Shown: in pieces, positions 24,063-32,549 of the stretch
How the letters are laid out: every line of letters begins with the position of its first letter
How positions within the stretch are numbered: position 1 is the first letter of the stretch
Assembly: GCF_000270285.1 (NCBI RefSeq)
Contig: NC_015738.1
Location: 1,860,001 to 1,924,000, forward strand
Reading direction: 5' to 3'
Length of the DNA stretch: 64,000 nt
Origin: Eggerthella sp. YY7918
GTDB taxonomy: Bacteria > Actinomycetota > Coriobacteriia > Coriobacteriales > Eggerthellaceae
Notes under the pieces: model-generated
What the model was told of the DNA's origin: nothing
Seen by the model: the letters and a program-made list of their open reading frames with translations, nothing else
Database searches by the model: none
Program-made: the position numbers and the translations under genes

Positions 24063-24542
24063 TTAAGCAGAAAACTTCTTCAGCAAGGCCTCGTTCACGC
24101 ACTCGGGAACAAACTGGGCAACATCGCCGCCCAGGCTTGCAATTTCGCGCACGATGGACGAAGACAGGTACATGTACTGCGGCGGAGACATGATAAACAG
24201 CGTCTCGAGCGCCTGATTAAGCTGGTAATTCAAAGCAGTCATCTGGAACTCATACTCAAAGTCAGTGATGGCGCGCAGGCCCTTGATAACCACCGTCGCA
24301 CCCATTTTCTCCGCAAAATCAACCAGCAGGTCGTCAAAGGGTACAACGCGAACGTTGGACAGATGCTTGGTCGCCTGGCAAACAAGGTCGGCGCGCTCTT
24401 CGAGCGAAAAGAGCGGTTGTTTTTTTGGCGAAGCAGCCACGGCAACGACAACTTCGTCGACCAGTTGGGCTGCACGGGTAATGACATCGAGATGCCCGCT
24501 TGTGATCGGATCGAACGTCCCGGGCGTCAAAGCGCGTTTCAT
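24063..24542 (-). CDS. coaD: Phosphopantetheine adenylyltransferase
   Basis: Makes dephospho-CoA from 4'-phosphopantetheine and ATP, the penultimate step of coenzyme A synthesis. The 159 residues carry the nucleotidyltransferase motif TPGTFDPITSGH (6-17), the KGLRAITDFEYEFQM substrate loop and YLSSSIVREIASLGG near the C-terminus. Length and start match the family. It follows rsmD by 6 bases, so the two are co-translated. Confidence 0.97.
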   Translation of the reverse strand: MKRALTPGTFDPITSGHLDVITRAAQLVDEVVVAVAASPKKQPLFSLEERADLVCQATKHLSNVRVVPFDDLLVDFAEKMGATVVIKGLRAITDFEYEFQMTALNYQLNQALETLFIMSPPQYMYLSSSIVREIASLGGDVAQFVPECVNEALLKKFSA

Positions 24543-24548
24543 GAAATC

Positions 24549-25154
24549 TCATTCCCCTTCGGTTGCAATATCGCTATCCTCGCTGACGCGCAGGATATCC
24601 AAGACAGTATCCCCGTACTTTTTTCGCTGCGCAATAGACAAATTATGCGCTTTTGCCGCTTGGGCGACAATCTCATTCGAGGCGGAGGCGTGCTCGTACA
24701 CAACAAATGCATCATGAGCAAGCGCACCTGCCTGACGCAGACGGGCTATCACATCAAGCACCTCTGACGCGTCAAACGCATACGGAGGATCAAGAAACAC
24801 GAGATCAAACGCAGGGCGCACGTGAAGAGGCGGATCTTTCAACACGTCGGCACGATGAACGCAGGCACGGCGCGGCTCAAGCTTCAGCACGCGCACATTA
24901 TCGCACAGCGCGCGCAACGCTTCCCCTGCCTTCTCATAGAAATGCACGCAGCTCGCGCCGCGACTGAGCGCCTCCAAGCCGAGCGCTCCCGAACCCGCAA
25001 ACGCGTCGAGCACCACCGCATCATCGAACCCGCCGCGAGCGCTCGCTATCACGCTCATAAGGGATTCGCGTACACGATCAGTGGTGGGACGAGTCCCCTC
25101 GCCCTTGGGCGCCTTGAGCGTACGCCCGCGAAACTCGCCTGCGATGATTCTCAT
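24549..25154 (-). CDS. rsmD: 16S rRNA guanine-966 N2-methyltransferase RsmD
   Basis: Methylates G966 of 16S rRNA using S-adenosylmethionine. The 201 residues begin MRIIAGEFRGRTLKAP with RPTTDRVRESL, diagnostic of RsmD. They contain the SAM-binding LDAFAGSGALGLEALSRG and the catalytic DPPY at 122-125. It lies between recG (3 bases upstream) and coaD, a common bacterial order. Confidence 0.95.
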   Translation of the reverse strand: MRIIAGEFRGRTLKAPKGEGTRPTTDRVRESLMSVIASARGGFDDAVVLDAFAGSGALGLEALSRGASCVHFYEKAGEALRALCDNVRVLKLEPRRACVHRADVLKDPPLHVRPAFDLVFLDPPYAFDASEVLDVIARLRQAGALAHDAFVVYEHASASNEIVAQAAKAHNLSIAQRKKYGDTVLDILRVSEDSDIATEGE

Positions 25155-25157
25155 CCT

Positions 25158-27338
25158 TTAGCCTCCTGCCACCACGTGATTGTCGGGAAACGCCCGCCGC
25201 ACTTCACGGGCAAGCACACGATGGGCGGGCATCTCAAGCAACGGATCCTCATCAAGAAGCGCCGCCGCATCCGCGCGGGCCGCTTCGACCACAGCCCCAT
25301 CACGCACGATATTTACCAGCTTCAACCCCGAAGCTCCGTGCTGACGGTTGCCCAAAATGTCGCCTTCGCGACGCAGCGACAAGTCAAATTCGGCCAGTTC
25401 GAACCCGTCGTCGGTGCGCTCCATGGCCGCCAGACGCGTCAAGGCCGCCTCCGACTTCGAAGCCGAAACCAAATGCACCTCGCCCGGTTTGTCGCCGCGA
25501 CCCACACGCCCACGAAGCTGGTGCAGCTGCGAAAGACCAAACCGATCAGCATCTTCCACAATCATGACCGTGGCGTTGGGCACGTCGACACCCACCTCGA
25601 TAACCGTCGTGGCCACCAACACCTGCGTTTGGCCTTCGCGAAAGCGTTCCATGGTGGCCCGCTTGTCAGGGCCGCTCATGCGTCCGTGCAAAAGTTCTAC
25701 GTGGTAATCGATAAACACGCTTCCCTGCAAATACTCCGCCTCGCGTTCGGCGGCAGCCACGTCGTCGCCGGCTAGATCGGTTTCGTCTTCAATGCTGATG
25801 GCAGCGTACTCGTAGGCTTCCTCGTCGGCTTCCCGACGGCGAGCAGACGAAGCTTTCGCATCGCGCTCGTCACCGTCCTTGCCGATGAGCGGACACACCA
25901 CATACACCTGCTCCCCCCGCGCAAGTGCGGCGCGCGCCGCATCGTAGGCGCCTCCCCGGTCGGCCTTTTGGTGCACGTACGTGGTACGCTTCACAGCGGT
26001 ATGCGGGCGCTGCCTGATATAGGACAGAGACAGACTGCCATACAGCGCCAGCGCAAGAGTGCGCGGAATGGGTGTAGCTGTGAGATAGAGCGCGTCGGGC
26101 GCCTCCCCCTTCGCCAGCAGGCGCGCGCGCTGCTCCACACCGAAACGCTGCTGCTCGTCGATCACCACAAGCGAGAGATTCTTTGGCGCCACATCGTCTT
26201 CCAGCAGTGCATGGGTGCCGATAAGCACATCGACGATGCCAGCCGCAACGCGCTCGACGATAGCCGCTCGCTCAACTGCGGGAGTCGAACCACTCAACAC
26301 TTCCCAGGTGATGCCCGCAGCATCAAGCAGCGGCCCCAAACTTTCGCCATGCTGACGCGCGAGCACTTCGGTGGGAGCCATAAACAGCGCCTGGGTACCC
26401 GTATCCGATGCCGCCGCCAGCGCGAACGCAGCCACCACCGTCTTGCCGGTGCCCACGTCCCCCAAAAGCATATGATTGGCCGTGCGTGGCGCTGCCAGTT
26501 CGGACAGAATGCGCTCACGGGCGCTCACCTGCTCGTCGGTGAGTGCAAACGGAAGTGCGGCCGCAAACGCTTGCAGACGTGGACCGTCTACCGTGTGCTC
26601 CGTCGCCGTGCGCCCAACCGAACGGGCTCGTTCTTCACGCATGAGCATGAGCTCAAGCAGCAGCAATTCCTCGTACACGAGGCGACGACGCGCCTCGGCA
26701 ATCTCGCCGGAGTTCTGGGGAAAGTGAATGGCCGCAAACGCCGCGCCTCGGCTCATGAGACGATACCGCACGCGCAATTCGAGAGGAAGCGGATCATACA
26801 GCCCCTGAACCACCTCGAGTGCGTTACCCACAAGACGGCGCATCCATGCCGCAGAGATTTTTTCCGTCGCCGGATGGACGGGAATGATCATACCTTCGGC
26901 CACGTTCTGGCCCTCGAGCACTTCAAGATAGGGGTTCGTCATGCGCTTGTACCCATAATCGAATTCAAGCTTGCCGGCAATGGCGATGCGCATACCCGCT
27001 TTGATCTGGTCCATAAGCCACGGCTGACGAAACGCCGTCACGAGGAGAATGCCGGTTCCGTCCACCAGCGCTATCTCAACCAACGACAGCCGGGGCTTGG
27101 GGCGTTTGAGTTTGATCTCATGCACCTGTCCTTCGATGGTGCACTGTTCGCCGATAGTGGCCGACGCGATGGTCTCTTTCCGCGACAGATCGATATAGCG
27201 ACGCGGAAAATGCGTCACAAGGTCACGAATCGTGTGTATGCCCAGACCAGCGAGCGCCTTTGCCCGTGTCGGGCTGACTAAACGGACGCGCTCGACGGGT
27301 TCGTCGAGCGCGAGTGTGGCCGCCAAGCGGTCGGGCAT
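25158..27338 (-). CDS. recG: ATP-dependent DNA helicase RecG
   Basis: Remodels stalled replication forks and branched recombination intermediates. The 726 residues comprise an N-terminal OB/wedge domain, then two helicase lobes with Walker A GDVGTGKT (293-300), DEQQRFG (394-400), TATPIPRT (420-427) and a C-terminal QLRGRVGRG region. An acidic, Ala-rich insert of about 45 residues (487-535) follows VCPLIGKDG in the second lobe and is not usual. It ends 3 bases before rsmD. Confidence 0.96.
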   Translation of the reverse strand: MPDRLAATLALDEPVERVRLVSPTRAKALAGLGIHTIRDLVTHFPRRYIDLSRKETIASATIGEQCTIEGQVHEIKLKRPKPRLSLVEIALVDGTGILLVTAFRQPWLMDQIKAGMRIAIAGKLEFDYGYKRMTNPYLEVLEGQNVAEGMIIPVHPATEKISAAWMRRLVGNALEVVQGLYDPLPLELRVRYRLMSRGAAFAAIHFPQNSGEIAEARRRLVYEELLLLELMLMREERARSVGRTATEHTVDGPRLQAFAAALPFALTDEQVSARERILSELAAPRTANHMLLGDVGTGKTVVAAFALAAASDTGTQALFMAPTEVLARQHGESLGPLLDAAGITWEVLSGSTPAVERAAIVERVAAGIVDVLIGTHALLEDDVAPKNLSLVVIDEQQRFGVEQRARLLAKGEAPDALYLTATPIPRTLALALYGSLSLSYIRQRPHTAVKRTTYVHQKADRGGAYDAARAALARGEQVYVVCPLIGKDGDERDAKASSARRREADEEAYEYAAISIEDETDLAGDDVAAAEREAEYLQGSVFIDYHVELLHGRMSGPDKRATMERFREGQTQVLVATTVIEVGVDVPNATVMIVEDADRFGLSQLHQLRGRVGRGDKPGEVHLVSASKSEAALTRLAAMERTDDGFELAEFDLSLRREGDILGNRQHGASGLKLVNIVRDGAVVEAARADAAALLDEDPLLEMPAHRVLAREVRRAFPDNHVVAGG

Positions 27339-27353
27339 ATTCGATTCCCCGCC

Positions 27354-28988
27354 CTATTCGACCGAGAGAACGATGGGATAGAGAGGCTGGTCGCCCCGAT
27401 GTGCATCGATCTCCAGCTCGTCGAAACGCTCCTCAATGCGCGCAACCAGCGCGTCGAACGCCTCGTCGGAGAAATCTTCGCCCGCAAGCAGCGTGAGCGT
27501 GTCGGCATCCTCTGCTTCCATAGTTGCAAGCAGATCCATGACCACATCTTCCACCTTCGTTCCCACCGCTTCGATGGATCCGTCGGCAATGCCGATGACG
27601 TCGCCCTCTTTGATGGGATTGCCGTTCGCATCCCTCGAATCCTTGATAGCCGTCGTCACTTCGCCGGTCTTCACCTCGGAAAACGCTTCTGTCATCGACT
27701 CAACGTTCTCCTCAAGGCTCGCGTTTTCATCGACACCGAACAGCGCAGCAAACGCCTCGGGAACGCTGCGCGTCGGCACGACGCCGCACGGCACCTCCGA
27801 CAGCTCGCAAGCGCTTTGCGCCGCCATGATGATGTTCTTGTTGTTCGGCAAGATGATGACCGCATCGGCGCTCACTCGATTCGCCGCGTCAAGCAGGTCC
27901 TTCGTGGAAGGATTCATGGTCTGTCCGCCCGAAACGATCACATCCACGCCCAAGCTCTCAAGAATGCGCGCGTTGCCCTCGCCCGCCGCAACAGCCACGA
28001 AACCGAGCGGCTTGTGCTCCGCTTCCTTTTCAGCTGCCAGCGCATCGGTGCGCGCGGCGCTTTGCTGCTGCATGTTATGGATGTGCACCTCGGATATCTG
28101 CGCATCGTGGGTCAGGAACCATTCCAGCACCTGATCGGGGCGGTTGGAATGCACATGCACCTTAAAGTTGGGGTGCATGCCCACCATCAGGTCGCAATCG
28201 CCCATCGTGGGAAGAAAGTCCTTGGCGGCATCGACATCAACCGTATCCGAATGCACAAGAAACTCGGTGCAGTAGCGATACGCCGACCCCTCCCAGTCGT
28301 TAATCTGCTCAATCTCGACCTTCGGCGTGCCTTGCCGCGAGAACGCCAGCTCGTCAAGCAGCGGACCCTCTTTGCCCGTGAGCGCAGACACGAACGCATC
28401 GAAGAAGATGGCCAATCCATAACCACCCGCGTCCACCACGCCGTTTTCTTTCAGTACCGGCAGAAGCTCCGGAGTGCGCTGAACCGATGCATACGCCTCC
28501 TCCACGACAGCAGCAAGCGCATCGTTGACGGCAAGCTTCTTTTTGCGTGCATGTTTTGCCGCCGCAGCACTATCTCGCAACACGGTGAGAATGGTACCTT
28601 CCACCGGCTTGCGCACCGCCTGGAAAGCGACTTCAACAGCTTGTGCGAAGGCAGCATCAATGCTTACGGCATTCAGTTCGTCGTGTCCGACGCTGCCTTC
28701 GCACAAGCCGCGCAAAATTTGAGAGGTGATAACGCCCGAATTTCCTCGAGCACCCATGAGAGCGCCGGTGGTGATGGCTTTGCGAATAGCAGCACCATCG
28801 GCCCCGATAGGCAATGACGCAAGATTGTCGACAACGGTCTCCAGCGTGAGCGACATATTGGTACCCGTGTCCCCGTCGGGTACGGGAAAGACGTTAAGAC
28901 GGTTGATCTCGTCTTTGCGCTCTCCCAAGGTCTTGCTCGCAGCCGCAATAGCGTTGAGCAGATCGTTCGCAGAATAGGAATCTGACAT
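27354..28988 (-). CDS. DAK-domain kinase (FakA-like fatty acid kinase)
   Basis: Protein of 544 residues. The N-terminal DhaL-like domain has NVFPVPDGDTGTNMSLTL and GARGNSGVITSQILRG, the ADP/Mg-binding signature. The middle and C-terminal parts carry the FakA-type region with HIHNM and SPSTKDLL-like stretches. Characterised relatives phosphorylate fatty acids bound by a DegV-type FakB protein, feeding exogenous acyl groups into phospholipid synthesis. No degV gene is adjacent. The ATG at 28988 follows AAGGAG. It lies between asp23 and recG, a frequent Gram-positive arrangement. Confidence 0.9.
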   Translation of the reverse strand: MSDSYSANDLLNAIAAASKTLGERKDEINRLNVFPVPDGDTGTNMSLTLETVVDNLASLPIGADGAAIRKAITTGALMGARGNSGVITSQILRGLCEGSVGHDELNAVSIDAAFAQAVEVAFQAVRKPVEGTILTVLRDSAAAAKHARKKKLAVNDALAAVVEEAYASVQRTPELLPVLKENGVVDAGGYGLAIFFDAFVSALTGKEGPLLDELAFSRQGTPKVEIEQINDWEGSAYRYCTEFLVHSDTVDVDAAKDFLPTMGDCDLMVGMHPNFKVHVHSNRPDQVLEWFLTHDAQISEVHIHNMQQQSAARTDALAAEKEAEHKPLGFVAVAAGEGNARILESLGVDVIVSGGQTMNPSTKDLLDAANRVSADAVIILPNNKNIIMAAQSACELSEVPCGVVPTRSVPEAFAALFGVDENASLEENVESMTEAFSEVKTGEVTTAIKDSRDANGNPIKEGDVIGIADGSIEAVGTKVEDVVMDLLATMEAEDADTLTLLAGEDFSDEAFDALVARIEERFDELEIDAHRGDQPLYPIVLSVE

Positions 28989-29068
28989 GGCGGTTCGTTT
29001 CTCCTTAAGCATAAGGCCTCAGCGATCAGCCCCCGAGCTGACCGCGCTACGTCTCGACTTGAAGCGGA

Positions 29069-29416
29069 CTACTTGCGCACCTTCACACCCTGCACGTGCA
29101 CTTCAACGCCGTCAAGCGGCACACGAGCATATTCGGTCAGCGCGAAAGTGACCTGGTCAACAAGATTCTGGGATACCGTATTGATATTGGTACCGTATTC
29201 GATGACCACATACAGCTCGACATGCACACCGGCATCGGTCGAGGTCACCACAACACCGCGCCGCAAACGAGAAGCGGGCAGAATTTTGGCGATGCCGTCA
29301 ACCGCCGTGGGCGCAGCCATACCTACGACGCCGTAGCACTCGAGCGCCGCATTGCCGACCATGTCAGCCAGCACATCATTGGCAACATGAAGGTTGCCGG
29401 GTATCGTGTCGTTCAT
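29069..29416 (-). CDS. Asp23/Gls24-family envelope stress protein
   Basis: Protein of 115 residues. Typical family pieces are LADMVGNAALECYGVVGMA near the start and VHVELYVVIEYGTNINTVS, with a C-terminal VEVHVQGVKVRK. Members are membrane-associated or cytosolic proteins linked to envelope stress and commonly sit between rpmB and the DAK kinase gene, as here. The start at 29416 follows GAAAGGA; the open frame continues upstream without family similarity. Confidence 0.9.
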   Translation of the reverse strand: MNDTIPGNLHVANDVLADMVGNAALECYGVVGMAAPTAVDGIAKILPASRLRRGVVVTSTDAGVHVELYVVIEYGTNINTVSQNLVDQVTFALTEYARVPLDGVEVHVQGVKVRK

Positions 29417-29538
29417 GGTGTTCCTTTCACGGCGCGGCCGTCCGCGCACGACAAAACTTGCCTTCGCAGTATAGCGCAAGGCGCCATCTGTGTGTGATAT
29501 ACCTGATCGCGAGCCAAAGCATAATACATGAAAAATTC

Positions 29539-29568
29539 TTGTAACCCGTCTCGATTGTATGCTATAGT
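29539..29568 (+). promoter_or_regulatory. Probable rpmB promoter
   Basis: TTGTAA (29539-29544) and TATAGT (29563-29568) are 18 bases apart and about 67 bases before the rpmB start, in an A/T-rich gap between divergent genes. Confidence 0.5.
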
Positions 29569-29634
29569 ATGAAGGCTTTTTTGCCATCAACGGCAGTAGC
29601 CGTACCAACCAATGTGAACAATGGAGTGAGAACG

Positions 29635-29826
29635 ATGTCGAAGGTTTGTGAAGTTTGCGGCAAGGCGCCGGTTGCGGGACGCAGCATCAGCCACTCGCAC
29701 CGCGTGACGAATCGCTGGTTTCGTCCCAACATTCAGAAGGTCACGATCAAAGACAAAGACGGTCGTGTCCGCAAGGCTAACGTCTGCACAAAGTGCATGA
29801 AGGCCAGCAAAGTCGAACGCGCATAA
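29635..29826 (+). CDS. rpmB: Large ribosomal subunit protein bL28
   Basis: Protein of 63 residues of the 50S subunit. It starts MSKVCEVCGKAPVAGRSISH and ends in a VCTKCMKASK segment, so both CxxC pairs of the zinc-binding form are present. SHRVTNRWFRPNIQKV is typical of bL28. The ATG at 29635 follows GGAGTGAG. It is transcribed alone on the + strand, divergently from asp23, and ends in a strong double terminator. Confidence 0.96.
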   Translation: MSKVCEVCGKAPVAGRSISHSHRVTNRWFRPNIQKVTIKDKDGRVRKANVCTKCMKASKVERA

Positions 29827-29885
29827 AGTTTTAATGGCCCTCGGCCATTAAAACTTTATAAAAGCCCGCGTATGCGGGCTTTTTG
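29825..29885 (+). terminator. Double terminator after rpmB
   Basis: Two hairpins in tandem. The first is a long A/T-rich stem (AAAGTTTTAATGGCC with GGCCATTAAAACTTT, 29825-29857). The second is AAAGCCCGC/GCGGGCTTT followed by more T residues (29860-29885). The second is a textbook intrinsic terminator. Confidence 0.9.
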
Positions 29886-29966
29886 TGTTGGTTCATACCG
29901 GTTGTGAACGACACGTCGGGCGTGCGGCGGCAAAGGCGGAACCCCTGCCCCGCGAGCATCCTTCGT

Positions 29967-30686
29967 TTATTGCAGTATCAGCAGACGCCCGCACTGCGGA
30001 CAGGGGGCAAGGTTGCCCTGGCGCTTCATATCGATGAGATGCCCACCCTCGATAACCATGCGGCACACGCCGCAGCTGTCCCCCCGCAAACGGCCAATGG
30101 CCACCCCGCCGGTTCGCTTGGCGGTCTTTTCGTAGAGCGCGATAAGCTCATCGGGAAGCGATGCCGCAAGAACTCCGCGCTCCCCCTCAAGGTTCGACAG
30201 CGTCTGCTTCAGCGCCCCACCCTCTTTGACAAACGACTCGGTGGCGACGGATTCCTTCTCATGCAAACCCGCAAGCAACTGGTTGACCTGCGCCTGCATA
30301 CTCTCAATCTTCGAAAGCTCCTCGCCGATAGCCGCCAGCTCGCCATCGAGCGTATTGCGACGCTTCGCATAGCCGTTGAGCTCGCGCGAGCGTGCTTCCA
30401 CGTCGCGATATCCGCTGCGAGTCGAATCGATTTCCTCCTGAACACGCTGCTGCTTTTCGGCAAGCGACGCGTCTTCATCGCTGATGCGTGAAAGTTTCGC
30501 AGATGCCTCGGCATGAAGTGCATCAAGTTTGTCGCGCTTCTGCTCGATGGTGCGCTTTTTCGTTCGCGCCTCTAAGATGACCGCACGCTGAGGAAGGCCT
30601 TCAAGCTGTTTCCGGGCGCGCATGATTTCCATATCGATGTGCTGCATTTTGAGAAGTGTGACCACTTCATCGGTAGTTACCTGCAT
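29967..30686 (-). CDS. Coiled-coil protein with C-terminal zinc ribbon
   Basis: Protein of 239 residues. About 170 residues form a charged antiparallel coiled-coil hairpin. A small globular end follows with CGVC (MVIEGGH between) and CPQC, a C4 zinc ribbon. This matches the CT398/Rv2229-like family, widespread and adjacent to Nif3-like genes in Actinobacteria but of unsettled function. The ATG at 30686 has AAAGGAC upstream. It is encoded 46 bases after the Nif3-like gene and is probably co-transcribed. Confidence 0.85.
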   Translation of the reverse strand: MQVTTDEVVTLLKMQHIDMEIMRARKQLEGLPQRAVILEARTKKRTIEQKRDKLDALHAEASAKLSRISDEDASLAEKQQRVQEEIDSTRSGYRDVEARSRELNGYAKRRNTLDGELAAIGEELSKIESMQAQVNQLLAGLHEKESVATESFVKEGGALKQTLSNLEGERGVLAASLPDELIALYEKTAKRTGGVAIGRLRGDSCGVCRMVIEGGHLIDMKRQGNLAPCPQCGRLLILQ

Positions 30687-30732
30687 GCGAGTCCTTTGTC
30701 TTCGACGTGAAGCCGCGATTGCGGCTCCTCTA

Positions 30733-31635
30733 TTATACTCGTACGGTTTCAGGATACGTCCAGTTTTCCCCTTGATCGACGACAGTAATCGATTCGCGGG
30801 GTATACCCACACCTTCGATGGCAGCAACCAGCACCGCGACAAGCGGCAATTCGCTCGTATCGTGACCCAGGTCGATCACCGCTAAGCCCGCCTGAGAAAG
30901 CTCAAGCGCTTCGTGATATTTAATCTCGCCGCACACAAGGCAGTCCACCTGCGCGCGCAAGCACGCACGACCCAGGTCGCCCGCCGAACCGGTACACGTC
31001 ACCATACGCTCAAGCGGACGCGAGAAATCGCCCCATACGCGCGGGGAACGCGCAAACACCGACGTGCACCGAGCCGCCAACTGTCCGAGCGTGAGGTCAT
31101 CGTCTTTTGCTGGGACGCACAGCTGGCCATAACCCTTCTCCACGCTGCCCGCAAGCGGCATAAGCACCCGTTCAAAGGAAAGGCTCAGCATACCCGGCAA
31201 CACGCGCTGGACACGGGCGCTCACGTCGAGCGCAGTGTGAAACGACATGACCGACACCTCGCGCTGCACTGCGCGCCACACACCCGCACCTGGATTTGCC
31301 GCCACCGAAGATGCGGGCATGAAGGAGTCGGGCGGGGCCAAAAACGCGGGATGATGCGTCACGAGCACGTTGGCACCGCGGTCAGCCGCCGTCTCAATGG
31401 CTTCGACGGTAGGATCAAGCGCCACGGCAATGCCACGAATAAGGCGCGCAGGATCCCCCACCGTCAATCCCGTACGGTCCCATGCTTCGGCGTCGGCAGC
31501 AGGAAATTCCGCGAGAAGCGCTTGTTCGAGCGCGCCGGTCGTCCACGAAAGCGGCTGCTTTGAAAGCGGGCCCGAAGCCCGTTGCGCAAGTCCTCGCTCG
31601 GCTGAGACACGTTTTGAATTCTTCGCTGCTGCCAT
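30733..31635 (-). CDS. Nif3-like dinuclear metal-binding protein
   Basis: Protein of 300 residues of the Nif3/YbgI family. Metal ligands are expected in NVLVTHHPAFL and in the C-terminal GHDTSELPLV segment, with WDRTGLTVGDP near the start. The family was annotated as GTP cyclohydrolase I type 2, but its physiological role is uncertain. The first 30 residues are an unconserved basic extension. AAGGAG precedes the ATG. The pairing with the zinc-ribbon gene downstream is a conserved neighbourhood. Confidence 0.9.
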   Translation of the reverse strand: MAAAKNSKRVSAERGLAQRASGPLSKQPLSWTTGALEQALLAEFPAADAEAWDRTGLTVGDPARLIRGIAVALDPTVEAIETAADRGANVLVTHHPAFLAPPDSFMPASSVAANPGAGVWRAVQREVSVMSFHTALDVSARVQRVLPGMLSLSFERVLMPLAGSVEKGYGQLCVPAKDDDLTLGQLAARCTSVFARSPRVWGDFSRPLERMVTCTGSAGDLGRACLRAQVDCLVCGEIKYHEALELSQAGLAVIDLGHDTSELPLVAVLVAAIEGVGIPRESITVVDQGENWTYPETVRV

Positions 31636-31679
31636 TGCGCTGCTCCTTCACTCGTTTGCGACACTACGTGCAAACTAGG

Positions 31680-32489
31680 TTACCCGATGGGAATTTCTCG
31701 GCGGTCGCCGTCGGCTGTCGGCACCGTTACTGTTCGGTACCCTGCCTGCGCCATAAGCCGATACGCGTCCTCGATGCCGCGCGCCACGTGTTCGGGCTTG
31801 TGCGCATCGGTGCCCACGGTACAGGGAACGCCCGCGCGACAAAATGCCGCCAGCAGCGCCGGAGCCGGGAACATCTCTTTGCACGCGTAGTGCATGCCCG
31901 AGGTATTGACCTCCACCATACGTCCGGCAGCCGCACAGGTTTCAGCAGCCGCATCGTAGAGCGGTTGCGGATCGAAGCTGGGATAGAAGCCGAATTTCTT
32001 TGCAAGGTCGGGATGCGCCATCACCTGGAAGGGAGCATCCGAAGATGCCGCCTCGCACCACACCTCAAAGTAGCGCTTCCAGATGTCGTCGGCGCCCACC
32101 TCATCCCAACGTCCGCGCTGGGCGGGATCGTCGAAGGGCCAGGTGTCCACGAAGTGCACAGACCCCAAAATGAGTTGAAAGGGCGCAAAGTCGGCAGCGG
32201 TCAAGGTGCGATCCTCGTCGTCGCCCAGCCAGTCGAGCTCACAGCCAGTGATAACTTCAATAGTGGGATGCGCCGCACGGGCCGCTTCGATCGCGTCAAG
32301 ATACGCATCCACCCGATCGGCAGGCATGGCCACATAGTGTCGCGGATCGAACGCATCGGTCAGCGGAAAGTGCTCCGTGACGGCAATAGTGGTGACTCCG
32401 GCCTGTTCGGCGGCTGATACCAGTTCTTCGACGGTACCTTCGCCATGGTTGGTGAAACACGTGTGGGTGTGTGTGGTAACCAGTTCCAT
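31680..32489 (-). CDS. PHP-domain histidinol-phosphatase-like hydrolase
   Basis: Metal-dependent phosphoesterase of 269 residues. The PHP signature is intact: HTHTCFTNHGEGT at residues 7-19, VTEHFPL, an ITGCELDWL segment, VMAHPDL and a late VGTDAHKPEHVA. Closest in style to HisK-type histidinol-phosphatases, which would give L-histidinol, but many relatives act on other phosphates and no histidine gene is near. AAGGAG lies upstream of the start. Confidence 0.85.
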   Translation of the reverse strand: MELVTTHTHTCFTNHGEGTVEELVSAAEQAGVTTIAVTEHFPLTDAFDPRHYVAMPADRVDAYLDAIEAARAAHPTIEVITGCELDWLGDDEDRTLTAADFAPFQLILGSVHFVDTWPFDDPAQRGRWDEVGADDIWKRYFEVWCEAASSDAPFQVMAHPDLAKKFGFYPSFDPQPLYDAAAETCAAAGRMVEVNTSGMHYACKEMFPAPALLAAFCRAGVPCTVGTDAHKPEHVARGIEDAYRLMAQAGYRTVTVPTADGDRREIPIG

Positions 32490-32549
32490 AGAATACCTGC
32501 TACTCCTTAACGTTGTTGCATAGAAACGCAGGCGAACCTGCGCTCACGT

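Noticed and set aside
25968-28817. Two long + strand open frames opposite recG and the DAK kinase gene
   Set aside because: Both are antisense shadows of strongly supported genes and show no motif or ribosome site.
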